From: JASJCL01 sp050291585
GTDB lineage: Bacteria; Desulfobacterota; Desulfobacteria; Desulfobacterales; Desulfosarcinaceae
DNA: 20,754 nt
Assembly: GCA_050291585.1 (NCBI GenBank)
Contig: JBNKKA010000069.1
Location: forward strand, 1 to 20,754
Direction of reading: 5' to 3'
Below the pieces are notes generated by a model. It was not told the origin of the DNA and made no database searches. It was given only the letters and a program-made list of their open reading frames with translations. Below are positions 14,677 to 20,754 of this stretch, piece by piece. A program made the translations under genes and the position numbers. Within the stretch, counting starts at the first letter, position 1. Each line of letters begins with the position of its first letter.

Positions 14677-15170
14677 TAGAGGATTCTTTCAAATAAAACC
14701 TTGGGATCGTCGGGTCGGTTGTAGTCCAGGGTTACCGCCAGGCCGTCGATGCGGGCGTTGCCTCTGGAGAGGGTGAAGCCCATTCTTTTGTGAAACTCGA
14801 CGGAGCCTTTGTTTACCGGAGAGGTGCAGGCCCGCACAGTCCTGCGGCCGTCCGCTCTGCAGATTTCGAAAAAACGTTGGTAGAGATGGGTGCCGATCCC
14901 CATGCCGCGGTACTCGGGGTGAACACCGGCGAAATGAATGTAGCCCTCATCCGGCCGGGCCGGGGAGAGAAAAGCCACCAGGAAGGCGACTAGAACAGCT
15001 TCCTTTTCCACAACAAAGGAGGTGTTGCAGAAGTGGTCGAAGAAGAGTCTGGGCAGCATCCCGGTCAGGTCCCGCCCACCCCACCACCGTTTGAGAACGG
15101 CGATGATGCGGGCGTGATCGGCGGGTTGGCTGTACCTTAGGGTCACTCCTTTAGGCAAAGGGTCCTGCAT
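14676..15170 (-). CDS. GNAT-family N-acetyltransferase
   Basis: A 164-residue acetyl-CoA-dependent transferase. Motif A is VHPEYRGMGIGTHLYQRF (about 83-100) with the R-G-M-G-I-G pyrophosphate loop. A later N...EFHKRMGF matches motif B. The N-terminal LRYSQPADHARIIAVLKRWW is the usual first strand and helix. The substrate is unknown: it could be an amino sugar or an amine, and the envelope genes on either side make a cell-wall or polysaccharide substrate tempting but unproven. GGGAG lies 6 bases before ATG 15170. It follows the GH114 gene after 42 bases and overlaps mepA by one base. Confidence 0.88.
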   Translation of the reverse strand: MQDPLPKGVTLRYSQPADHARIIAVLKRWWGGRDLTGMLPRLFFDHFCNTSFVVEKEAVLVAFLVAFLSPARPDEGYIHFAGVHPEYRGMGIGTHLYQRFFEICRADGRRTVRACTSPVNKGSVEFHKRMGFTLSRGNARIDGLAVTLDYNRPDDPKVLFERIL

Positions 15171-15212
15171 GTTACACTCCCAGACGGAGCCGCGGCGCCC
15201 CCTTGTGGCCGC

Positions 15213-16076
15213 CTAATTGCAGCTATACCGGAATTCATCATCTAATAACAGGGGCAGAATCAGGGTGGAGAATTGTTTGCCCCGCGCATCGCTGCAGAGC
15301 GCGTCTCTGGCGCCTGCGTCATCGACATAGGTCCGGCGGTACTCGGCCTGCAGCACGGCTTTACCCTGGTCGATGAAGGGATCCAGGAGATCGCACTCGC
15401 CATACTCGAAGCACTGCTCGTTGACGGCGAAGTCAAATTCATCCACCAGATCGACGATCTGATCCAGGTCATTTTTGAGGCCGATGGCCAGGCCCCTGGC
15501 ATGGGCCGCGCTGGCCAGCATGCGGTTGTAAGCCAGTTGATCGGCGGCGGTGAGATCGAAGCCGCTGGCGTTGGTGTAGCCGTCCATGTTGTCGGGCTCA
15601 ACACCGTCGCAGCCCTTTTGGGCGGCCAGATCGAGACGCGCTTGCATGAGGGTTTCCACATCGGCCGAGCGGATATCGAGCCAGCGCTCCCCCGGCCAGC
15701 CGTCGAGGGTCCGCCCCAGGTCCGCAGCCTTGAACTGATCGGCGTCGGAACGCCACTCTTCGTAGGAACCGGCGGAGAAGTAGCAGATCACCCTTTTCCC
15801 GGCGGCCTGCAGATCCTGGATCAGATCCCGGGAGGTGTCGAAGAGATCGATGTCGTAGATCTCCGTATCATAGGCGACGTTCACATCCCCGCTGAGTTGC
15901 CACTGCCAGGTGACCAACACGGGGGGCTGGTACCAATTGTCGGCAGCATCCGGCGGGCCAACGGGATCTGAGGTACCACCGGGATCCCCAGTATCATTGG
16001 CATCCTGGTCCGTAGAGCTCCCGCTGCCACAGGCACATAGGATGAGGAGAAGCAGAAAGAAAAGCATTTGTTTCAT
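15213..16076 (-). CDS. GH114-type endo-alpha-1,4-polygalactosaminidase-like lipoprotein
   Basis: A 287-residue lipoprotein with a TIM-barrel glycoside-hydrolase domain. The leader MKQMLFFLLLLILCACGSGS carries a lipobox; a flexible Asp/Gly/Pro-rich linker follows (about 20-45). The domain shows the family pattern: W...YDTEIYDIDLFDTS, GKRVICYFSAGSYEEWR, GWPGERWLDIRS, GCDGVEPDNMDGY (with the likely acidic catalytic residues) and AIGLKND, FAVNEQC. Known relatives cut galactosaminogalactan-like polymers, so a role in remodelling an amino-sugar exopolysaccharide is likely. The frame extends to 16118, but ATG 16076 follows AAGGGG and begins the signal peptide. First gene of the four-gene unit. Confidence 0.88.
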   Translation of the reverse strand: MKQMLFFLLLLILCACGSGSSTDQDANDTGDPGGTSDPVGPPDAADNWYQPPVLVTWQWQLSGDVNVAYDTEIYDIDLFDTSRDLIQDLQAAGKRVICYFSAGSYEEWRSDADQFKAADLGRTLDGWPGERWLDIRSADVETLMQARLDLAAQKGCDGVEPDNMDGYTNASGFDLTAADQLAYNRMLASAAHARGLAIGLKNDLDQIVDLVDEFDFAVNEQCFEYGECDLLDPFIDQGKAVLQAEYRRTYVDDAGARDALCSDARGKQFSTLILPLLLDDEFRYSCN

Positions 16077-16193
16077 CGAAAACCCCTTTTGCGCTCCTGT
16101 GCGGTCAGACGGGGGCACGCACCTATGGTGGACTTCTAACGCCAGTAGCGCAAGGAGCTTAGATCATTTGGGGCACGAAATGCAAGTCCCCCC

Positions 16194-17504
16194 TCAACCG
16201 TTTCCAGGGGTATCCTCGAGTTGCTTAATGGCGCAATACTCACCGCACATGGTACACTCCGCGGCGTCCTGAATCTCGCTCGCTCGCCGATATGCCTCGG
16301 CCTTGGCGGGAGAGAGGGCCAGCTCGATCTGACGATCCCAGTCCAGATGTTTACGTGCCTCGGCCATGGCCCGTTCCCTTTGCACAGCGGGGGCCAAGCC
16401 CCTGGCCAGATCTGCCGCCTGGCCTGCGATGCGGGCGGCCATGACACCCTCGACCACATCGTCTACCGTGGGCAGGCGTAAGTGTTCGGCCGGTGTTACA
16501 TAACAGAGAAAATCGGCCCCATGCATGGCGGCCAGCGCACCGCCGATGGCGCCGGCGATGTGATCGTAGCCGGCCGCCACGTCGGTCACCAGGGGACCCA
16601 GGACATAAAAGGGCGCACCCTGGCAGAGCTGCTTCTGCTGCTGCATCTGGGTACCGATCTGGCCCAAGGGTACGTGTCCGGGCCCCTCCACGATCACCTG
16701 AACGCCCCTCTCCCAGGCCCTCTGGGTCAGTTCGGCGAGGACCAGCAGCTCTTCGGTCTGGGCGGGGTCGCCGGCATCGGCGGTGGCGCCGGGACGCAGG
16801 CCGTCCCCCAGGGAGAGGGTGACCTCGTGGGTCGCGAGGATATCCAGAATCTCGTCAAAATGGGTGTAGAGAAAGGACTCCGCGTCGTTTTTACGCAACC
16901 AGTTGACCATGATTGCGCCCCCCCGGCTGACCACCCCCAGCAACCGCTTGTTTCGCTCCAGAACCTCCAGGGTTCGGCGTGTCACCCCACTGTGGATGGT
17001 CATGAAATCGACCCCCTCCTCCGCCTGCTGGCGGACGCTCGCAAGAAAGTCGTCGATGGTCATAGAACCGATCTCCCGGCGGGCGGCGGCCAGCTTCTGG
17101 ACGGTCTGGTAAAGGGGCACCGTGCCCACCATCACCGTTGAATGGTCCAGGATGGCGCGACGGATGATCTCCTGGTGGGGCCCCAGGGAGAGATCCATGA
17201 CGGCATCGGCCCCATGGGCCAGCGCGGCGGCCAGCTTTTCGATCTCCTCATCCGGGTCCGAGCGGTAGGAGGAGGCGCCGATGTTGGCGTTGACCTTGAC
17301 CCGTGTGCCGGCCCCCACCGCCCTTGGGTGTTTGAGGCGTTTCTTGCGATTGCAGGGGATCGCCACCCGCCCGGCGGCCACCTGAGCACGAAGCCAGCCG
17401 GGGTCGAGGCCTTCATGATCGGCGGCCGCAGCCACTATATCAGTCAGTCGCCCTTGCTGGGCGTGCTGTCTCAGCGTCATCGCATGGTGTTCCAGTGTCG
17501 TCAT
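16194..17504 (-). CDS. thiC: Phosphomethylpyrimidine synthase ThiC (short form)
   Basis: A 436-residue radical-SAM enzyme that rearranges aminoimidazole ribotide into HMP-phosphate, the pyrimidine half of thiamin. Family blocks include RVKVNANIGASS, GADAVMDLS, FMTIHSGVTR, SRGGAIMVNW, LSLGDGLRPG, VEGPGHVPL, LGPLVTDVAAGYDHIAGAIGG and FLCYVTPAEHL. The iron-sulfur site near the C-terminus is C417-x2-C420-x3-C424. E. coli-type ThiC, as I recall, has one more residue between the last two cysteines; the shorter spacing seems usual in short anaerobe-type enzymes. It lacks the N-terminal extension of the long form. ATG 17504 overlaps the thiE stop by 4 bases (ATGA), so translation is coupled. Last gene of the operon. 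Confidence 0.97.
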   Translation of the reverse strand: MTTLEHHAMTLRQHAQQGRLTDIVAAAADHEGLDPGWLRAQVAAGRVAIPCNRKKRLKHPRAVGAGTRVKVNANIGASSYRSDPDEEIEKLAAALAHGADAVMDLSLGPHQEIIRRAILDHSTVMVGTVPLYQTVQKLAAARREIGSMTIDDFLASVRQQAEEGVDFMTIHSGVTRRTLEVLERNKRLLGVVSRGGAIMVNWLRKNDAESFLYTHFDEILDILATHEVTLSLGDGLRPGATADAGDPAQTEELLVLAELTQRAWERGVQVIVEGPGHVPLGQIGTQMQQQKQLCQGAPFYVLGPLVTDVAAGYDHIAGAIGGALAAMHGADFLCYVTPAEHLRLPTVDDVVEGVMAARIAGQAADLARGLAPAVQRERAMAEARKHLDWDRQIELALSPAKAEAYRRASEIQDAAECTMCGEYCAIKQLEDTPGNG

Positions 17505-18526
17505 TGCTTCTTCTCCATGTATAGGTATTGGATCGCCCGCATGGCGGCCAGGGGATCTGGTGCGTTGGCGATGGCCCCTATCATGGCCGGTCGAGGGCAG
17601 GCATCAGGCCCCATGCGGGCGATGCGGACAGGGTTCAAGCCACCGATGGCCACAACGGGATGGGACGACATCTCCACCGCATCGAGGTATTGTTTTTGTC
17701 CGGTCACAGGGTCGGGAACCGCCTTGGATGTCGTTGGATAGAGGGGGCCGAAACCGATATAGTCCACCGGCAGATGGGCCGCCTGGCGGACCTGGTCGAG
17801 GTTGTGGGTGGAAATACCCAGCAGCTTGCGGGGGCCGATGAGGCGGCGCACAGCCTCGGCAGGCAGATCCTCCTGACCGATATGGACACCGTCGGCGTCT
17901 GCCACCATGGCCAGATCGGGACGGTCGTTGATGATCAGACGGGTACCGGTTCCAGCGGTGATCCCCCGGATACTTTTTGCCAAGGCCAGAAAGCGACGCG
18001 TATCCGCCCCTTTGTAGCGCAGTTGAATAGCCGGCAGGTTGGCCGCCACCGCCATGCTTGCCAGATTTCGATAACCAGCGGGGGGGTCACTGATGATCAG
18101 GTAAAGACCCCGGCCCAATTGGGGTCGAGAAAGCCAGGTCAGCGCAAGGCGTTCGATGTCGTACACCTCGTAGCGCAGGGCTTTGAACTCCCGGGCGGCA
18201 GCAGAGCGATCCAGCTTGAGGAGTTCTTCCAGGCTGCGAAGTCCCTGCTGGGCCCGTTTGAAGTTGGCGCGCAGGAGATCCTCGGTACCACAGCGATCAT
18301 CTTCCAGGGTGCCGACCGCATCGAAACCGACGTCATCGAGGGCCTGGCGCCAAAGTTCACGGCCAGCCATGGGGGATCGGGCCTCTAAACGGTGGCGTAC
18401 CGATTTAAGACGGGCCTGGAGTTCAGCGTGATCGAAGCAGAAGCGGAAGATATCTTCCACCACGCGCAACCCCTCGGCGACCCGGTTGAGGTTGGCATCC
18501 AGCATGCGCATCGACTTGGCTTCCAT
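17501..18526 (-). CDS. thiE: ThiD2-ThiE fusion: HMP-P kinase and thiamine phosphate synthase
   Basis: A 341-residue bifunctional protein. The C-terminal part (about 140-341) is ThiE, joining HMP-PP to the thiazole phosphate: IQLRYKG, INDRPDLA, DGVHIGQEDLP, GISTHNLDQV, DYIGFGPLYPTTSK and VAIGGL are all present. The N-terminal part (about 1-130) starts MRMLDANLNRVAEGLRVVED and matches the ThiD2 domain found fused to ThiE, an HMP-P kinase unrelated to classical ThiD. It is helical and Arg/Glu/Leu-rich. No other thiD-like gene lies here, so the fusion would supply that step. AGGAG precedes ATG 18526 by 8 bases, inside the end of thi4, with a 3-base gap. The kinase assignment rests on recognition of the N-terminal pattern. 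Confidence 0.92.
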   Translation of the reverse strand: MEAKSMRMLDANLNRVAEGLRVVEDIFRFCFDHAELQARLKSVRHRLEARSPMAGRELWRQALDDVGFDAVGTLEDDRCGTEDLLRANFKRAQQGLRSLEELLKLDRSAAAREFKALRYEVYDIERLALTWLSRPQLGRGLYLIISDPPAGYRNLASMAVAANLPAIQLRYKGADTRRFLALAKSIRGITAGTGTRLIINDRPDLAMVADADGVHIGQEDLPAEAVRRLIGPRKLLGISTHNLDQVRQAAHLPVDYIGFGPLYPTTSKAVPDPVTGQKQYLDAVEMSSHPVVAIGGLNPVRIARMGPDACPRPAMIGAIANAPDPLAAMRAIQYLYMEKKQ

Positions 18527-18529
18527 GAC

Positions 18530-19306
18530 TTAGCTCCTGGCGATCAGTTCTTGAGCCGCCTTGTGGCCCGAGAGGAGCATACCGCCGAACACCGGGCCCA
18601 TGCGGTAACCCCCGCAAACGGCGTTGGCCGCCATACCGGAGACCCAGAGGCCAGGGTAGACTTCACGGGTGTTCTCCACGGTCTGTCTTTCGGCCAGCTC
18701 GGCCTGCATCGATTTTTCGCCCACCATGCCCCCAGTTGTGGTGTCCAGGGAGATGCCCATCTTACGCAGCAGCGTGCTGGTCACCTCGGCCGGATGGCCG
18801 GTGGCGTCGAGGACTTGGTCAGATCGAATGGTGAGGGGGTCAACGGGCCAGCCGACCTGCTCCACGGCGCTCCAGTTGAGCACCAGGCCACAGACGCAAT
18901 CATGGTGGATCACCACGTCTTCCACGCTGACACAATTGAAGATGGTGAGACCGGCGGCCACCGCCTTATGGACCAGCCCCGAGGCCAGATAGACCGAGTC
19001 GATGGTGTAGTAGCCGGATTCAAAGGGGGTGGCGCTGAAGCCGAGGTCGGCCAACACCCGCATGCCGTCCTCCTGCACGACCACTTCGTTGAACATCATC
19101 CCGCCGCCCCAGACACCGCCGCCCACGGAGAGTCTACGGTCGAAGAGGGCGACCTTTTTCCCGGCCCGTGCTAGGTAGTATCCGGCCACCAGGCCTGAGG
19201 GCCCCCCGCCCACAATCGCCACGTCCAGTTCCAATGCCGCCTGCAATTTCTCCATGTAGCGGCTGATGATCGCTCTGCTGATGGTTACTTCGTTCAAAGT
19301 CTGCAT
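18530..19306 (-). CDS. thi4: Thi4-family ADP-thiazole synthase
   Basis: A 258-residue FAD/NAD-type flavoprotein-fold enzyme that builds the thiazole precursor from NAD and glycine plus sulfur. The N-terminus VTISRAIISRYMEKL is typical. The dinucleotide loop is GGGPSG (33-38), followed by GGGVWGGGMMF. Later come WSAVEQVGWPVDPLTI, LDATGHPAE and GLWVSGMAANAVCGGYRMGPVFGGMLLSG. Archaeal-type members use free sulfide and have His, and yeast Thi4 has Cys205, just before the (V/M)DP motif. Here that place appears to be Pro154. The frame runs upstream to 19477, but AGGAGG 4 bases before ATG 19306 fixes the start. No thiG, thiS or thiF is nearby, in keeping with the Thi4 route. It is often mis-annotated as ribulose-1,5-bisphosphate synthase. 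Confidence 0.93.
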   Translation of the reverse strand: MQTLNEVTISRAIISRYMEKLQAALELDVAIVGGGPSGLVAGYYLARAGKKVALFDRRLSVGGGVWGGGMMFNEVVVQEDGMRVLADLGFSATPFESGYYTIDSVYLASGLVHKAVAAGLTIFNCVSVEDVVIHHDCVCGLVLNWSAVEQVGWPVDPLTIRSDQVLDATGHPAEVTSTLLRKMGISLDTTTGGMVGEKSMQAELAERQTVENTREVYPGLWVSGMAANAVCGGYRMGPVFGGMLLSGHKAAQELIARS

Positions 19307-19482
19307 GGCACCTCCTGGTGGGCCCGTTCCACCTTGGGAAGTATTAGAGAACGGGCAATAGTAAAAGTTTGTGCAGAGGTGGTTGGCGAGAAGGGATGTC
19401 GGCAGTTGCGTCAACCAACGAATGCACAGGTCTACCGAATGGTCTGGCGGATGGGCCCCGACATGGTTGAGAGGCAAGTAAT
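19307..19482 (-). other. Untranslated leader between terminator and thi4
   Basis: About 176 bases of mRNA leader past the riboswitch terminator. It contains an inverted repeat (GCCCGTT near 19322-19328 with AACGGGC near 19350) and the AGGAGG ribosome site at about 19311. The in-frame extension of thi4 through it has no family similarity. Confidence 0.5.
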
Positions 19483-19512
19483 AAAAAAGGCCGTCTCCAG
19501 CAGGAAACGGCC
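19483..19512 (-). terminator. Attenuator terminator of the TPP riboswitch
   Basis: On the minus strand, GGCCGT and ACGGCC (19507-19512 with 19489-19494) form a stem that extends inward with one mismatch, followed by TTTTTT (complement of 19483-19488). It lies about 30 bases past the riboswitch, so TPP binding would favour it and stop transcription before thi4. Confidence 0.85.
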
Positions 19513-19540
19513 CCTCGTCGGCATCTGTAGCAGTGCGCGC

Positions 19541-19617
19541 CAGGCTCCCTTCGCCGGTATTACCCGGATCAGGTTCTAAGGGTGTAATCTCAGGCTATCT
19601 CAAGCCACCCCTGCTTG
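19541..19617 (-). promoter_or_regulatory. TPP (THI-element) riboswitch
   Basis: On the minus strand the order is conserved: CAGGGGTGGC, the CTGAGATTACACCC pyrimidine-sensing loop (CUGAGA), ACCTGATC, then CCGGGTAATACCGGCGAAGGGAG, the pyrophosphate-binding half, closing with CCTG pairing back to CAGG. Every core element of the THI box is present. It controls the thi4-thiE-thiC operon. Confidence 0.97.
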
Positions 19618-19623
19618 GGCGTT

Positions 19624-19652
19624 TGTATAGAGGTTGCGGATTCAGGTGTCAA
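19624..19652 (-). promoter_or_regulatory. Consensus promoter of the thiamin operon
   Basis: On the minus strand -35 TTGACA (complement of 19647-19652) and -10 TATACA (complement of 19624-19629) are 17 bases apart. Transcription would start near 19617, right at the riboswitch 5' end. Confidence 0.85.
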
Positions 19653-19730
19653 CCAAAATTCTACCCGTTCCTTCCTCCGGCAATTGGCGGACAATAGGTA
19701 AAACTCAACCATGGAGGGCATGAAGACCCT

Positions 19731-20249
19731 TTATCGCTCTTCCCAGCGATTCTGGTGCACCCGATCCTCCCGGTAGCGCTCCTGGCGCCCCCCCTTTTGA
19801 TCGGGATGGCCGATGACGGCGAAGCCGAAGGGGATGACGTGCAGGGGTAGACCGAAGATTTCACGGAAACGGTCGATGCGTTCACTGTAAGGGTAGACGC
19901 CGGTCCAGACCGCCCCCAAACCCATGCCGTGGGCGGCCAGGAGCAGGTTCTGCATGGCGGCCGAGCAGTCCTGGGGCCAGAAGCCGGGAAACTTTTCCAG
20001 AATCTCATCGCCGCAGATGAGGACCCCCAGGGGGGCTTTGGGCGCCATGCCCACGTAGGGGTGAACGGTCTTGATCTGCTCCAATTTATCCTTCTCGGTG
20101 ACCACGATAAAATGCCAGGGCTGCTGGTTGCCCGCGCTGGGGGCCATCATGGCGGCCCCTAAAAGTTCACGCACAGTCTCATCGGAGATGGGATCGGCGG
20201 CGTATTTGCGGATACTTCTGCGGGTGTAAATGGCTTCTAAAACATCCAT
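19731..20249 (-). CDS. Nitroreductase-family FMN oxidoreductase
   Basis: A 172-residue flavoenzyme of the nitroreductase fold, likely a dimer with FMN using NAD(P)H to reduce nitro groups, quinones or flavin-like substrates. Family blocks: AIYTRRSIRKY at the N-terminus (phosphate-binding Arg), APSAGNQQPWHF (about 38-49), QDCSAAMQNLLLAAHGMGLGAVWTG (middle helix) and FAVIGHPDQ near the end. ATG 20249 has GGAGG 8 bases ahead; the earlier in-frame ATG at 20264 starts inside that ribosome site and is rejected. It begins 24 bases after the RND gene stop and may be in its operon. The real substrate is unknown. The thi promoter lies just downstream. Confidence 0.9.
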   Translation of the reverse strand: MDVLEAIYTRRSIRKYAADPISDETVRELLGAAMMAPSAGNQQPWHFIVVTEKDKLEQIKTVHPYVGMAPKAPLGVLICGDEILEKFPGFWPQDCSAAMQNLLLAAHGMGLGAVWTGVYPYSERIDRFREIFGLPLHVIPFGFAVIGHPDQKGGRQERYREDRVHQNRWEER

Positions 20250-20273
20250 CTTCAACACCTCCATTGATGTGGG

Positions 20274-20754
20274 TCATTGATACCGAAAGTCATCGTAGCG
20301 CACCCGGAAGAGAAGCGAGTAGAGCACCGGCACCACCCCCAGCGTCAGCAGTGTGGAAAACAACAACCCCGCCATGATGCTGATGGTCATGGGCCGCCAC
20401 ATCTCGCCGCCGCCGAGATAGAGCGGCACCAGGCCGAGCACGGTGGTCGCGGTGGTCAACAGAATGGGACGCGCGCGCTGCTGCGCGGCGGTGACGATAG
20501 CTTGCGCATGAGGCAGGCCATTGTCCAGCTCGATCTTGATGCGCTCAAGCAGCACGATGGCGTTGTTGATGACGCTTCCGGAGAGCGCGATGATCCCCAA
20601 TAGGGTCATGAAGCCGAAGTAGGACCGGAACAGGCACAAGCCGAGGATGACACCGATGACGCCGAGCGGAACCGTCATCAGAATGATGGCGGGGCGCCGC
20701 AGGGAGTTAAACTGCCAAACCAGCAACATGACGATGATGAAGGCGGCGATGGGC
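20274..20754 (-). CDS. RND-family efflux transporter, C-terminal end (gene continues past right edge)
   Basis: The last 160 or so residues of an AcrB/MexB-type inner-membrane pump, entering from the right edge and ending at TGA 20274. Typical C-terminal features are visible: WQFNSLRRPAIILMTVPLGVIG, FGFMTLLGIIALSGSVINNAIVLLERI (the family's conserved IALxGxVxNNxIV), ARPILLTTATTVLGLVPL and GGEMWRPM..SIMAGLLFSTLLTL.VVPVLY. Several transmembrane helices are present. Residue pattern alone does not tell a drug pump from other RND proteins, although the NNAIVL segment fits the drug/HAE-type subfamily more than the metal type. The nitroreductase follows in the same direction. Confidence 0.9.
   Translation of the reverse strand, partial: PIAAFIIVMLLVWQFNSLRRPAIILMTVPLGVIGVILGLCLFRSYFGFMTLLGIIALSGSVINNAIVLLERIKIELDNGLPHAQAIVTAAQQRARPILLTTATTVLGLVPLYLGGGEMWRPMTISIMAGLLFSTLLTLGVVPVLYSLLFRVRYDDFRYQ

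Noticed and set aside
18530..19306. Ribulose-1,5-bisphosphate synthase annotation
   Set aside because: A label used for some archaeal homologs. The thiamin operon and TPP riboswitch make thiazole synthase the right call.
19307..19477. 57-residue extension of Thi4
   Set aside because: No family similarity, and AGGAGG just before ATG 19306 marks the real start.
1..20754. CRISPR array, toxin-antitoxin, restriction or phage-defence system
   Set aside because: No spaced direct repeats, Cas genes or known defence domains were seen. The methyltransferase is of the small-molecule type, not a DNA methylase.

Overview
The window looks like chromosomal DNA of an anaerobic or microaerophilic Gram-negative bacterium, most likely a deltaproteobacterium of the Desulfuromonadales type. 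The grounds are inferential: a Lys/Ala-rich histone H1-like protein, a PiT phosphate permease paired with a DUF47 accessory protein, a short-form ThiC with a ThiD2-ThiE fusion and a Thi4-type thiazole synthase, and two lipoproteins. Genes are densely packed, except for two disturbed stretches at about 2.6-3.9 kb and 10.7-13.3 kb.

Layout. 1-2596 (-): most of a large M16 zinc-peptidase lipoprotein that runs off the left edge. 2597-3001: a structured non-coding stretch with three hairpins and a bidirectional terminator. 3002-3454 (-): histone H1-like protein. 3935-5878 (+): UvrD/Rep-type helicase. 6124-8027 (+): PiT permease and its DUF47 partner, ended by an 18-bp terminator shared with the converging pair 8232-10400 (-), a PpiD-type periplasmic folding protein and a small zinc-ribbon membrane protein. 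10617-10692 (+): tRNA-Ala(GGC) with its own promoter and terminator. Directly behind it lies the broken C-terminus of a tyrosine recombinase, so this tRNA was probably the attachment site of an integrative element that is now largely lost. 10.9-13.3 kb is the accessory-like remainder: tiny ORFs, a SAM methyltransferase, an IHF-alpha/KH-domain pair and about 960 bp with no convincing gene. 13358-16076 (-): a four-gene envelope/glycan unit (GH114 lipoprotein, GNAT acetyltransferase, MepA-like murein endopeptidase, maltose/NodL-type O-acetyltransferase). 16194-19652 (-): a thiamin operon (thi4, thiD2-thiE fusion, thiC) behind a consensus promoter, a TPP riboswitch and an attenuating terminator. 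19731-20754 (-): a nitroreductase and the C-terminal end of an RND transporter that runs off the right edge.

The genes work together most clearly in the thiamin operon. Thi4 makes the thiazole half and ThiC the pyrimidine half. The fused protein phosphorylates HMP-P and joins the halves, and TPP shuts the operon off through the leader. The most notable detail is that this Thi4 appears to carry proline where the sulfur-donating Cys (yeast) or the His (methanogens) is expected. No defence system, CRISPR array or complete mobile element was found. I see no clear evidence of a wholly new multi-gene system. The best leads are the Thi4 residue, the tRNA-Ala scar and the structured RNA region at 2.6-2.9 kb.
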